A stretch of 64,000 nt of DNA from Daedaleopsis sinensis (lineage: Eukaryota > Basidiomycota > Agaricomycetes > Polyporales > Polyporaceae): assembly GCA_033807695.1 (NCBI GenBank), contig CM066305.1:3224001-3288000 (forward strand), read 5' to 3'. Below are positions 44,828-57,150 of the stretch, one piece after another. A program made the position numbers and the translations under genes. The notes beneath the pieces are model-generated. The model was not told where the DNA came from, did no database searches, and saw only the letters and a program-made list of their open reading frames with translations. Numbering within the stretch: the stretch's first letter is position 1; each line of letters starts with the position of its first letter.

Positions 44828-45340
44828 GGTCGTTAATGCTGGAGATGGTCAGGGGAACGTCGAGGAGGTCGACGAGCGGTCGGGAGGAACTTAAAGTTGA
44901 GACGCGTTAGACGCCATATAGACGCTGGTTCAAGAAGCGGGGTCCCGGGGTAATCACATGCGACCGGCTGTCGTAGCCGATAACTCCGAGGACATCAGCC
45001 CATCATGATAACTTCAGACTTATAAGGTACAGTACTTAAGATCATACACGGTCTATTACTGTAGAGTACAATCTAGTACATGCGTGATGAGGCTAGGAGT
45101 GCGTGCATTAGTATCAGTCCTACGAATGAAGCTTTGAGTATGTACTGAATATTGAATGACATGATACCGGAACGGAAGGAGACTGCCTGAGGTTAACTAA
45201 AGTTACACACCCGAACCCGAATATTGAATATTGAATAGTATCCATGCCTGCAGCCCAGGAGAGTGCCATAATATAAAGTATAGACATTACCGAACAGATT
45301 GAGAGAGATATGTGCAAGCCGAACGAACATGCTGGAACCC
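44828..45340. other. Intergenic, 0.5 kb
   Basis: Promoter side of the acyl-CoA dehydrogenase gene and 3' flank of Med13. Contains AT-rich GAATATTGAATATTGAATA tandem units near 45217-45237. No gene. Confidence 0.45.
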
Positions 45341-48300
45341 CTACGGGTCCACAGCACCTCCGCTCAGCGCCGCGCGCATGACTTCCAGCGCAGCCAGATG
45401 GAAGGGCAGCGCAGGGTCAGCGCGCAGCTTCCACCTCGTGCGAGACAGAACAGCCAGCTCGTGGAAGTTGCGCACAATGTCTTTCAGGAGCTCGCCCTGA
45501 AGCTGAGCGTCGGCGTGCGCATCGTGGTCGGGCTGACTTGTCCGGGACTTCCCGTAGGTGGAATGTGGAGAGCGCGCTACGTGGAGTTGGAAGAGACGGA
45601 GGGACGATATGGAAGCGTGATCCGCGGCGGAAGGCGCACAGAGGATGGTACTCCACCCTGGCACCCGCATCGGCTCTATGGAGGGAGATTGAGCTTGAAT
45701 GCTGGGGGTTTCCTCATCCTCCAGGTCGGGGACGAAAGGCTGGTCGGAAGAGCCGGGAATGTAGGGAGACAGTCCAGACTTCACTGATCGCTCGACGGAG
45801 TAGGCAGGATATAACGTGATGTCTGAAGAAGGAACCAGTGAGTAGGTTGCGCATGTCGCGTCGGAGAATGTCATGTGGGTGTGTCGCGAGGTCTTCGAAG
45901 TAAATGACTGGGATGTGGTTATAGGGGGCCGCTTGAGGACATCGTATGAACCGCTCTCTTGAGGGACTAGGAACATCCAAGGGCAGTCGTTGTCGACGGC
46001 GAGAAGAGTGACGTGGACAGGCGGGACGTTGAGCGCTGAGCATAACGAAGATTCCAGATGTGATACCCAAGCTACGTGAATGTCATGTAATTTTCAGCCT
46101 CTACTCATCTCATGCGGTGACATGTAACACAACTCACCTTCGAGTTCTGAATGTGTCATCAACCCCAGCTTGGACACGACAATACGCCACTCGATATTTG
46201 CTCTCCTGGCGAAGTCCAGGACAAACGTCCAGACTTCAGTGACGACGAACTCCTCGATATGATCATCCGGGGTTAGCCATGTCTTCAGCTCGTGTGCTTC
46301 CCCTTCAGCATCCACGCAAGCGGCGAGAATCCAGCGTCCGCAAGTCGAGATCTGATAGCCTATATGAAGAAGCGAGTGGCGATGGGTAACGTCCAAGGAG
46401 GATATGCTCGGGTCCAACGAGTAGCTGATCTTCAGATAGGGTGCAGACTTTCCAGCAGTAAGGGCGTACGCAGGAGCCTCGAAATATTCGACAATCGGTG
46501 CGCTCATGTCAAAGAACTTGCGCGACATCGCGCGACTGACCGGCTGCAGGATGCGGTCATAGACACTGCACACGAACGTATCCAGGCCACCGAGACTTGA
46601 CGCAGGATGGGTATATGTTCCAAGTATGAGCGTTTCTGGGACGAAATGGACTAGTATGTCGCCTTCGGGATGTGCCCTGTGGAAGCGCCTAACTGCTGAA
46701 AGAATTTGGCGAAGAGTAGTCGACGATGACGAGATGATATGCGAAGGGGTTGCGATATAGAAGACGAGATGAGGATTTCGAGTAGGGATAGAGGAAACAA
46801 AGCTCACTGCATCCCGCATGAGAGGCGTCCACAGTGTCCAAGAAAGAGTAAGGTACTCACTAAGGGTCTTCCGAAGGGTATCAAAGCGCGTAGGTACCAG
46901 TCCTGGCTTGGTGTGGTGGCTGGACATTCCGGCAACATGCAGTCCGAAGTTCTTCGCCTGAGGTATACTGAGCCACGGTTCATCTACAAAACAAGGAATG
47001 TCTCACCGAGTAGGCAACGGACACCTTGCTAAGCCATCCTTCGATCTCGTTCTCGCGTTCCTCGTCCGTGCCTTCGAAGAATACGAACGCGGTCACATCC
47101 TTCTGACCCGCCCTGGGCGAAAGGCCGAGTTTCTCCCAGAACCTGAGCGAAGTTGGCGACAACTGTATGACCGAGTCGCCCTTTCCGACCAGGAGCATAG
47201 GCGCACCCAGTGGCTGCAATGATGTCGTGGACGAGTTGCTATTCGGAACTTAGGCCATAAGGAGAACGTTAGTGAGAAGCCCGAATCGGGAGCAAGGTAA
47301 CCGCACCTTCTCGAAAGAGCGTCTGCAGGTCGAGGGACATCTGGCTATCACTAATGAGATGCTTAATATACCTTGCATCGGCCTGCCAAATCTTTCCCGG
47401 AAGAACAGGAGGCGTTAAGGAGAGAGACGCTGTAGCTCTCCATGCTTCTGACCACAGCGGGTTGTCCACCACTTCCTTCACAAGGACCTGAGCAGCGGCC
47501 TCTAGCGATTTCGTCTTCTCGGAAGCAGCTCCAAGCACGGCAGCTGGCGACACGGGGGTAGGTGCTGAGTTCATAGCGATATTCCCCGGCGTGTTGTTGA
47601 CAGCCATGCCGAGGGGCCGCAGCGGAGCACACATTGGGAGTAAGTGGGCATGGTGGAAATGCGTCCGAAGCAGAGTCGGGCCGAGAGGCAGGTAGGACGG
47701 GGGCGGGGTCGAGGGCCGAGGTGCCACCGTCGCCACCGTGTCCTCCTCCTCCATCCACGGCTCCTCTTCTGACTCTTCGGAGTCGACGTCAGCAGCAGCG
47801 GGCGGAGAGCTGCTCTGCCATTCTTCCGGTTCCCGGTACGAGTCCCAATGCGGCGCCCTCCGCTGCATTCGCAGGCCCTGGTCGATGCTCTTGCGCTTGA
47901 CACCGATTAGCTTTCGCACGACGCCGATCCTAGGGTCCGTCACTGCACTGTACTTGTGCTTCCAGCCCGCGAGAAGGGTGGAAGTAGAGGCAGGATGGGT
48001 AGGGACAGGCTCGGCACAGTCCATGTCTGCAGGCGGAGAAGGCAAAGCGAATTTGCCAATTGCGTACTTGCCATCAAGTTCGCGGTGAGTAGAAGCAAAA
48101 GGGATGGGCTCGAATATGCTAGGGCCAAGCATGTTTACACTATGCTTACGGCCGTCAGGGCCGCGGTACTTCTCGTCGAGGTGTACGGATGGGGTTGCCG
48201 GAGCAGAATGGGAAGAAGGCGTCTTCGTGGGGGAAGGAGGTAGTAGTTCAGGGGGGTGTACGCCATCCATTATGTTGTGCATATCAACACTCCCCTTGGG

Positions 48301-50733
48301 CGTGAATGGTTCTCCGAGATGAGCTGTTGGCCATGACGACGCGGGAGGTCCAGGGCCCGACAGGGTGCCATCCATGGCTACCAAAGGCGGTAGCCCCAAC
48401 GATGCAAGACTTGCCCCACTCGCGAACACTGGACCTGCCATAGAAGGAAGGGCCAGAGCTTCAACGCCGCCCTGGGTAGGCGGGGCGTCAAAGCAGGCGA
48501 AGTCGTCTTCTGTGAACTCCTCGTTCATATCGAATGCGCTAACACCCCCGCCAGTGCGCGCTCCGCCGAGCGAATCCATGTTGAAGTCCATACCGTAATC
48601 ATCGTCGATATCCATGTAACTAGTTCGTTCCGGTTCCCAGGCGCTGTCAAAGGTGCTGAACGGGTCGAAGGCGCGAGATGTAATGACCGTGCTCGCGTCA
48701 ACTGGCTGTGTGGCGATTTGAGCGTTAGAAGGAGCTGTAGGAGTATCTCCGATAGATTGATCGGGAACTGTCTGAGCCTCCTCCTCCGTGGAAGGGAGAT
48801 CGATGTTTGCATCAGGCGGAGAGAACAGAGAGTCGACAGAGTGGTCAGAACTGTCAGACTCCACCGATGGAAGGGACTCTGGCTCAGCCGATTCAACGGG
48901 GGGGATTGGAAGTTCGTCGGGTGTACGGATAGGTTCTTGTTGTGCGACCGGTGGTTCTGGTGTCGATAGCATGACTGGAGGCGGTTCCGGGACTGGTGGC
49001 TGGGAGCTGGCTAGTTTAGCGCGCGCTGCTGCCAACTCTTGCTCCTGGCGATCCTTCCGTATTCTCTCCCTTTCCCTTTCGCGCTCCTTCACGACAGACT
49101 CGACATAGCCGCTGACCTCCGAGGCCACCTTCTTGACATCACGGACATGAGGCTTCTTATGAATCGAGAGTCCACGGAATGCGCGGAGGGAGTCGCTGGT
49201 TGGGGACGACCGCACAAGGTTGGGCCGGCTTTGAAAGGATGTCGTTGCACGGTCCCTATCTCCGCTGGGAACCGCTGATGTAGGTGTGGCGGTTGCGACA
49301 GCACTTGTGGGGACGTCCGTAGTCGGCGTAGTCGTAGCCGCCATGGAGAAGGAAAGAGTCGGAGGTACTGCAGCTGCAGGTGGAGGGGGAGACGCCTGCA
49401 GCTGCGTAGGTAAATCAGGAATGTATGGCAGCGAAGAACGGGCGTGAGGAGATGGCGAATTGGCATGATAACAGGCACAGAGAGACACCGGCCAGATTAC
49501 AGGCATGCCCTTGTCCTCTCCACGCTTATTCTGTACTGCTAGCCAGACAACGACATAGTTAGGATAATCTTGAGCTTCGGTATCTGAGGAGCGAGCGAGT
49601 TTCGTTCGCTTCCAGTCTCCGGCCCCCAAGCCGGCAAGCGCATCCTCGAACTGTGCCGTCAATGCGGTTGTAGGACCATTATAGGTGCTGAGGTAATACG
49701 CAGGGACGCCATACGGAAGTAGAACGACGGGGGTACCGGCAGGAAGTGGGAGTGAGGACCGTAACGCGAGGTAATAGGTGGGACGCATGACCGGATGTAT
49801 CACGAGTCGAGCGATAGAGGGCGAATTGATCGAGAGGGAGATGTTGACTTGCAGATTGCAGAAGATCAGGGGACGGCTGTGCGCATGGCTCTCCCAACCG
49901 GAACCCCACTCGGAAGAGAAGGGAGCATGACCCAAGAGAAAGCCCCCTCTGAGTCGAGTGACTGATCGTCCATAGGGATGCAACTTGGATGCTTCAGCGA
50001 CATCGTCAATCAACCTCTCTCGCACGGCTTGGAGGAACAGCGTCAGAGGCAGTCGGAGAGCAACTCGAGGCAACAACTGGATAGGACTGGCGGTTGCAGG
50101 TGCCACTATATTGCTGAGACAGTGTTCGCAAGGGATGGTTTGGGTAGAACAGGCGTCTGAGCATGGATAGATGGAAGCGGGGGTAAATGAGGATGATTCT
50201 ATCACTGTATTGAACATGGTCAGCAAGTGTTTAACACTATGCATTATAGCGAAGAAGCGAAATCCAATCCATCCAATGGGTGCACTAGCCATGCCGCAGC
50301 ATGGCTCACGATGATGACGTTTGACAAGTCGAAGAGGGTGTATGAAGAGTCATGTGGCACACTCACAACTCAACGGTTCGAGCTCAATGTCGGATAGTAG
50401 CTTGTGGGCTTCACAGATACACGTTGTAGACCCCAAGACAAAGACATACAGCGTAGGGGCCTCCTTAGAGATGTTGACGCAGGGAAGCAGGGACTCGGAG
50501 AGAGGTCTTCCCTTATTTCGAATTAAGATCCCTCTCCGAGCGGCCTCGAGGTGATCAAGGGCATCGGGCGTGGGCGGTATGCAGCCGAATGCTGAGTAGA
50601 CGATGAGCGGGTGCTCAGGCAGAGCTATGACCGAAGCAAGAACAGAAGTGGCTGTAGATATAGCTGGCGGGGTTTGCGAGAGCACAGAGGAACCTGTGTT
50701 GTCCTGAGGTACCTGTTGAGTCTTCGCGGCCAT
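45341..50733 (-). CDS. MED13: Mediator complex subunit 13 (Med13)
   Basis: Exons read: 50733-50367 (5' end uncertain), 50204-47307, 47248-47007, 46957-46861, 46806-46138, 46071-45341; all phases agree, giving about 1,667 residues. N-terminal Med13 region (IALPEHPLIVYSAFG, CEHCLSN, LRGGFLLGHAPFSSEW), a long disordered Pro/Ser/Asp-rich middle with DDDYGMDFNMDSLGG, and a C-terminal Med13 domain (FEAPAYALTAGKSAPYLKIS, HIGYQISTCGRWILAACVD, HVTLLAVDNDCPWMF, FHELAVLSRTRWKL). Role: scaffold of the Cdk8 kinase module that represses or tunes RNA polymerase II transcription. The frame upstream of 50733 stays open to about 50800 and an extra first exon starting near 50941 is possible. A His-Cys-rich CSDACSTQTIPCEHC lies near the start of the large exon. 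Confidence 0.8.
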
Positions 50734-51347
50734 GGACGTTTGGTCATAAACAACAGCAAGCCAGAGATTGGTGACCTGTGCGCAATAGCAAGCCCGGTGT
50801 TGTCAGCTGGAAGTCCCCTAGAACATGGTGGTATGACGGCAAGAGGGTTCGGGTGCACTTGTAACCCGCGCCTCCGTGGCCGTCAGTCTCGGAATGGTGT
50901 GTCGGCATGAGTGCGTCGGTGCGCTCAATCAGGATATTCACTGCCTTCCAATAGATCTCTGATAATGCTCTCTTTGCGAGGTTGAATCAGCGCAACTCGA
51001 CAATTCATGGTGATGAGACTAGTGTCTGTCCCCAATGAATTTGACAATAAACAGCTACGAAATGAGCTTAAGTCGTTTTGATAAACAATCCTGTAGCACA
51101 CCGGGAGGATAGTGTTCAAAATAGCCGGTACACTATGTAAGCAACAGTCAATTACCGCGCCGGCGCGGCGCGCTGCAGGTCGGTGCATCATTTATGGGGT
51201 TGTCGTATTTCCTGTAATCTTAAAGGTCCATTATTGGAGGATATATTTGTAGCTATGTCCTAACTTGGACATGTACTCGTGCTGATTCTGATGAACAACA
51301 CCAAGTTGCCCCTCGACCCCCACCACCTCCCGCCAACCTCTACCAAA
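50734..51347. other. Divergent promoter region of Med13 and the DUF2433 gene
   Basis: Possible upstream Med13 coding (ATG at 50941 and an open frame just before 50733) cannot be joined with confidence. A further in-frame ATG for the plus-strand gene is at 51291. Confidence 0.45.
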
Positions 51348-53685
51348 ATGCAGTCCCAGTCTCTCTCTCGTCCGGCTTCGACCTCGACTCGCCCTGCCGC
51401 CTCACCGAACCCGAAGCCACAGTACCAGGTCAACACTCAGACAAAAGTCTTTGACACCGCGCACGGGAGAATCCTCTGTATAGCCGATATTCGTGGCCGG
51501 CTTTCTGCACTCAATGACCTCGCGCGGGAGGCAAACGCATGCGCTATCATTCACACCGGAGACTTTGGCTTCTTTGGTGCGTCCTCAGCCAGCACAGGAA
51601 CGTTTTTGCAGGCACTGACGCTGCAGCAGAGGCCTCTAGCCTCGATAGGATAAACGACAGAACGCTTCGCCACCTCACAATGTATTCCCCCCTCATTCCG
51701 ACCGCCCAACGGAATCACCTTCTTGCACCAGAGAATCCTCCTTCTGCCATTCGCTCGACCGTGACCATCTCCCTTTTGTCCGAATTCCCGCTCCTGCTCT
51801 CCGGCCAAATCAAGCTGCAGGTGCCGGTATACACGGTGTGGGGTGCGTGCGAGGACGTTATCGTGCTCGAGAAATTCCGTACGGCTCAGTACGAGATCGA
51901 GAACCTGCACGTCCTCGATGAAGCCACCACGCGCTGTTTGGACCTGGGCGGCGTCAAGCTGCGCCTGCTTGGCCTCGGCGGCGCGCTCGTACCGCACAAG
52001 ACTTTCGACAATGGAGACGGGAGCGCGACGATTGCAGGCGGCCAGGGCACGATGTGGACCACTGCGTTGCAGATCGGTGAGCTCGTCGACACCGCGCAGC
52101 GCGTCTTTGACCCCACGGAGACCCGCCTGCTTGTTACTCACGCGAGTCCCGGTCGGGAGGGCATTATGAGTCAACTCGCTCTGGTGCTCAAAGCAGACTT
52201 GACCATATCTGCCGGCCTTCACTTCCGCTACGCGTCGTCGTACAACGAGTTCAGCGTTCAGGCTGATTTCGACGGTCTACGCCACAAGTTCCTCGTCGGC
52301 AAGGACGCCTTCGACAAGGTCTGGGAGAGTGTCAAGACGCAGGTTGATGCCGTCATCGACGAACATCAACGTGTACTCCTCGACAAAGCGCTTTCAGTCG
52401 TCGAGCGGATCCCACCGCCACCAAACCAGCTCGGTCCAACAGGTCAGCCCCACGGTGAAGACCCTGCATGGAAGAATTGCTGGAACTGGAATCTTTGCGA
52501 CGCGGCCTATGGCTGCCTCGTGCTTGATATCAAGGATGGACGGGTCAGCTCGGAGCTCAAGAGTCAAGGTTTCAACTACGCGTACCGTCGTACGGTCACC
52601 CCTTCTACTATCGGCGCCACCCCGAGCTCGGCGACATCTACGCTCCCGACCCAGGGCCCGAACTCTGGGGCTGCTGCTACCCCTAAAGGTAGTGGCACCG
52701 GTACCGCAGCAACTCCCGTAGCAGCGGAGAAGCCGCTGCCTCCTCATCTCGCTGGCCCAAAGTCAAAACCCTCCACGCCACCCCCCACGTCAGGCCGAGA
52801 GACGCCGAAGCTGAACGGCACCGGCGGCGCACAGAGCCAGGCCGCGTTGGACAAGGCGGCGGCGGACAAGGCGGAGAGAGAGCGCGCAAAGCGGGAACGC
52901 AAGAAGGAGCGTAAGCAGCAGGAGCGTGCGGAGCGCGAGGCTGCTGCAGCAAAGGATGGCGCGACGTCACCCGTTCCCGGCGCGAGGGCTGAAGTCGACC
53001 TCAGTAGTCCCCCACCGAAGTCAGGCAAGGCGACGCCCGAAGTCTCGACGACCGCGCCGGTCAGTGCTGAACCAAGACCGGACGATGGGCCGTTGTCGCC
53101 TGCGACGGAGAGCACTGGAGCGAGAACGCCCACGAGCAAGCGGCCTGCGCGGAACCCTTGGACGATCTTCATGCGCATGCCGAACCCTGCAAACGAGACG
53201 GAGGTGAGGGACTTCTTCGGGGACGCGAAAGCCGGGGTAAGTATTCTATTCGGTCATCGTCATGTTCGTCAATTAAACGCTGCACCCGCAGATCACCCGT
53301 GTCAACTACCCGCTGAACCCTGCGGGCCGCAGCCAGAAGATGTGCTACATCGAGTTCGGTGACGAAGAGGCGATGAAGGCAGGACTGGCCAAGAATGGCG
53401 AAGTACGTTCCTTCTACCCTCGTCGTACTTTGTCGTCACTGACCGACCGTGCGACGCTAGAAACTGAACGACGGGTTCCCCGACTTGAAGCAAGCGACAG
53501 ACAAGGAGTCGCGCTCCGGGGAGAACGGGCACAGAGGCTCGTTCACGGGCCGCGGCGGGCGTGGTGGCCGGGGCGCTTTCGCAGCGCGCGGGTTCGCCTC
53601 TGCCGGCCTCATACGCGGGGGTGGCCCGGGTCGCATGAACGGCGACTCGCCCGCCTCGGAGGGGCCCAAGCCGTCCGAGACCTGA
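51348..53685 (+). CDS. DUF2433 metallophosphoesterase-like protein with RRM-like and RGG tail
   Basis: Four exons (51348-51576, 51630-53236, 53292-53402, 53461-53685) give 723 residues. The N-terminal domain has calcineurin-like features: ILCIADIRGRLSALNDLARE and AIIHTGDFGFF, then VTHASPGREGIM with a metal-binding His. The first Asp-x-His of the fold reads Asp-x-Arg (ADIRG), so one metal ligand may be altered. The middle is Pro/Thr/Ala-rich with a Lys/Glu/Arg coiled stretch (RAKRERKKERKQQERAERE). The C-terminus looks like an RRM (WTIFMRMPNPANETEVRDFF and KMCYIEFGDEEAM) followed by a Gly/Arg-rich GRGGRGGRGAF tail. Function unknown; RNA binding is inferred from the tail. An earlier in-frame ATG is at 51291. 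Confidence 0.8.
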
Positions 53686-54510
53686 ACAATTCGCAAGCTC
53701 TGGGGCGCACGGCGCGTGGCGACGCACCTCTCGGATATTCGCTCTGATGTTGTCGGTATGGTATGATATCCCTCTTTGTTGTCTGGCCGATCTGTTGCAC
53801 GCATGCACTCCTTCGACCCTACGTAATTGCCTACTAGTCGTAGTACATTCCGGCGCTATCCTCCTCCTATGATCCACGCCTTTCCGTCCCGTTGAGGCTC
53901 TCTGCGCTCCTAGCGATGTCGTTTTCAACATGCAATCGCTTGTTACCCCATACTCGATACTCTTGCTCCGTTGTAGCGTTTGCCTGTACCCTTGCACGAT
54001 TCATTTGGCCCTCACGGTAGACATTGCATCGCTCGCGTATAACATGCACGTACTTCATTCCGATCCTCCCTTAGAATCGGTCTCATTGCAACTGTTGCAG
54101 AATGGCATGTCCTTGATACCCTCTTCTCCAGAGATTGGGGAATGTACGCTTGTCCGCTGAGATGTACATACGCTCGTCCGCGAGTAAGTGTACAAGGTAG
54201 CTATTTGTTCTGAGAAGTGACGTATGTTAGCTCGGCAACTCGGACCGGTGGGCGGGAGGCCTAGTCCGAGGAAAGCGGGAGTGCATGTTGACTCTTGACC
54301 ACGACGACGGCGTTCATGTTCTCTCGTCAACCTTCATTCTTGCGGCATTATCTCCCCTGCCGCCTCCGGCAGCAGCATGAAGAAGCGGTGACAGGCTAGG
54401 GTTGCAGCGACAAGCGAGGTTCCCATGTGTCCCTCCATTTATGAACCCCCAACGGGGCTGGACAGTCTTCAAGCCCACTTTATACGCCACACTCGTTCTG
54501 CAGCGGCACA
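53686..54510. other. Intergenic, 0.8 kb
   Basis: No coding frame recognised; 3' flank of the DUF2433 gene and promoter of the HET gene. Confidence 0.45.
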
Positions 54511-56717
54511 ATGCCCTGCTTTCCTCCTCTTTTTCTACCCGTGCGTCGCTATGTTTGCGGCCTCTTCAAGAAAGGCGAAAACCCCACGTCGGGCGCGTCA
54601 TCCAACTTGAAGCCCCGGACCTCGATGACAGGATCGTCACCGAGCGAAGGACCGGAGAAGACGAAGCGGGACTCGGTAGCTGGGAAGGTGGAGGCAGCGT
54701 GAGCACTCCTCGTCTTGTAGCCGTAATACGCTGGGGAACTGATGACCTGACAGCTCCGGGCCCAGGTCTCTTGTATGTGCATTCTGTTGGGACACTGGAC
54801 TATTTGCCCCGGGTCCTTTCCAAGAGGCGTGGAATGCCCAGCTTTCGTACACGGGCTTCACATACAGTACGACATGGAGCCAGGTCCAACTATCCTCAGA
54901 AGGGGGGTGCCACTGGTGCAAGTTGCTGCTCGCGGCGAGGACTGAAGCCATGGCTCAAGATATCCTCGAGGTCACCGTGGGCTTCAGGGTCAGCTCGGGG
55001 AAGGATACCACGCCTAAGGGGGTCCAGACGTTAAGACTGCTCATTGGTGACACTCCACACTCGGTATACTATGTCTCCGCTGATCCTGGTGTGTTTCCCT
55101 TCCTTACTTCGTTCATCTCTCCGCAAACACTGAGAACACGTTGCAGAGGATCCTGCGGCCGCGGTGATAGTCTCCCGTTCTCGTATCGTCAAGCTCAACT
55201 CTTCGATCACACACTCACTCGCTGCTGACTGTTTGACGGACTGCATCCGCAATCACCCACGCTGTCCCGCCCCACATACCCCAACTCTCCCTACCCGCGT
55301 AATCGACTGTGCCGACCCTACTAAGCCTGCTCTACATCTCAGCAACGGTGAAAGAGCTCCCTATGTTGCCTTGAGCTACGTTAGGGGTGTGCAAGAACTC
55401 CTTGGCACGACTACCGGGAACATCGACACATTCCTGCATGGAATTGAGGTCGGCCTCATCCCCGCGACAGTCAAGGATGCCATCAACACGGCGCATGCAC
55501 ATGGCGTGCGTTACCTCTGGGTCGACTCCCTCTGTATAATGCAGGATTCAGAGGAAGATCGGGTCCGCGAAATCGCGAATATGCGTGCCATTTACCGCGA
55601 CGCCTACTTCAACATCATTGCAGCGAGCGCACATAACGTGAACGAAGGATTTCTTCACGACCGTCAGCCAGTCTCCCCTCCAGACATTGTCCTACCCTTC
55701 CGCTGTCCTGACGGACAGTTCGGTACGGTGTCACTTTCTCCTGTCTGGCGACAGTACGACGGATCTGCCGAGCCAATCAACCAGCGTGGCTGGTGCCTAC
55801 AGGAACGTCTTCTCTCCCCGCGAACCCTCGTATATGCGTCGCACACCCTACAATACCAATGCCGCACCTCGACTAGGAACGTCGGAAACGCGGCCTGCGG
55901 ACCCATCGCGGGGCGACGCCTCCCAGACCTGCTGTACCGTTCCGACGCCGAGCCCTCGAGTAATCTATCTCCAAGTGACATGAATACGCTCCGATGGGCA
56001 TGGATCGAGGCGGTCGGGGAGTATACGCGCCGTGCAATCTCTGAGCCCGGGGACAAGCTCGTCGCGTTCGCGGGTATCGCGGAGCTTTTCCATCGCGTTT
56101 GGCAGTCAGACTACCTCGCGGGCCTCTGGCGAGTCACACTCGTGCAAGACCTCCTTTGGTATAAGAACTTCGAGACGCGTTTCCCGCGTCCGGCTAGCTA
56201 TCGCGCGCCGTCCTGGTCTTGGGCCGCGATTGACGGGCACGTCCTCGCAGCCACCATGGACGACCGCCTAGCAATGGACGACGCCTCGTCCAGCGACGTC
56301 GAAGCGTGCGAAATCATCAGTTGCGAGGTCACCGCAGCTACCTCGACCGTGCCGTTCGGCGGCGTGTCCGCGGGGACGCTGCACCTCCGCGCCGTCGTTC
56401 TGGAAGCGATCTGGAACCCGGACTCCGCGATGCCCGACCTGTATCTGCAACCCTCTTCCCACGGATCGTCCGATCCGCCCGTCGAGCCGGTGTACATCGG
56501 GTGTGCGTACCCCGACAGCGAGGAGGAAGTGCAGGACGTCTTCGCAGTCCCTATGTTGTGGAACACGGCCGCACAGTACGCGGCGGGGCTGATCATCGCG
56601 CCCACGGGGGAGAACGGGAGGTACCGGCGGCTGGGATACTTCCACTCACCCGAAGACGCGCTGGCAGGGTTGACGTGGATGACGGGGAGGGAGACGCAGG
56701 ATATCATACTCGTTTGA
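54511..56717 (+). CDS. HET-domain (heterokaryon incompatibility) protein
   Basis: Three exons (54511-54698, 54754-55088, 55147-56717) give 697 residues. The N-terminal region has the Cys pattern CAFCWDTG and GCHWCKLLL usual before HET domains in agaricomycetes. The HET domain (about residues 240-390) contains YVALSYVRG, GIEVGLIPATVKDAI, YLWVDSLCIMQDSEEDR, MRAIYRDAYFNIIAASA, and later RGWCLQERLLSPRTLVY and PSWSWAAIDG. The canonical LSYxWG reads LSYVRG: AGG at 55383-55385 where TGG is expected. HET domains act in fungal self/non-self recognition leading to cell death; in basidiomycetes the role is mostly unproven. No partner gene (SNARE-like or STAND NTPase) is adjacent. Confidence 0.85.
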
Positions 56718-57150
56718 CTTGCAGGTCTCGCCAGAGCATTGTACATGGACGATGCTCCTCGGACGCTGGACTGTTACGCCCTGTAGGTGCTACCACCTAA
56801 TCTAAGGACAGTTGCTATAGTATTTGCTACATAACTCTGCAGTGGCGCGTGGCGCGTTCAACGAGGCTCTTCCCCGACAACACACGGCGTGTGCGTGCTA
56901 CTAAGCATGTACAAGTAGTAATGGTAAGTGCTACAGAGTGAGTGGGCCGTGGCCTCAAACCAGGTCATCATCGCGTTTCAGTGGATCGAGTTGGAACTCC
57001 TGCGAGATGGCGATATCATCAGTCGTAGGGCTTCATAGCTGCAGCAATTGCGAGCTACTAACATTATCTGACAAGTCGTGCACGCTAGCGCTCATGTCAT
57101 TTGTCACGACAGTAGTAGTATGGCGGAAGACCTCGACTTTCGGCTGAGTA
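56718..57150. other. Intergenic between convergent genes
   Basis: 3' ends of the HET gene (+) and the second DUF6534 gene (-). A small frame at 56938-57147 has no recognisable content. Confidence 0.45.

Noticed and set aside
45217..45237. Tandem GAATATT units as a possible satellite
   Set aside because: Only about three units; ordinary AT-rich intergenic sequence.
54511..56717. HET gene as part of a local recognition gene pair or cluster
   Set aside because: Neighbours are a DUF2433 gene and a DUF6534 gene; no STAND, SNARE-like or prion-motif partner is adjacent.
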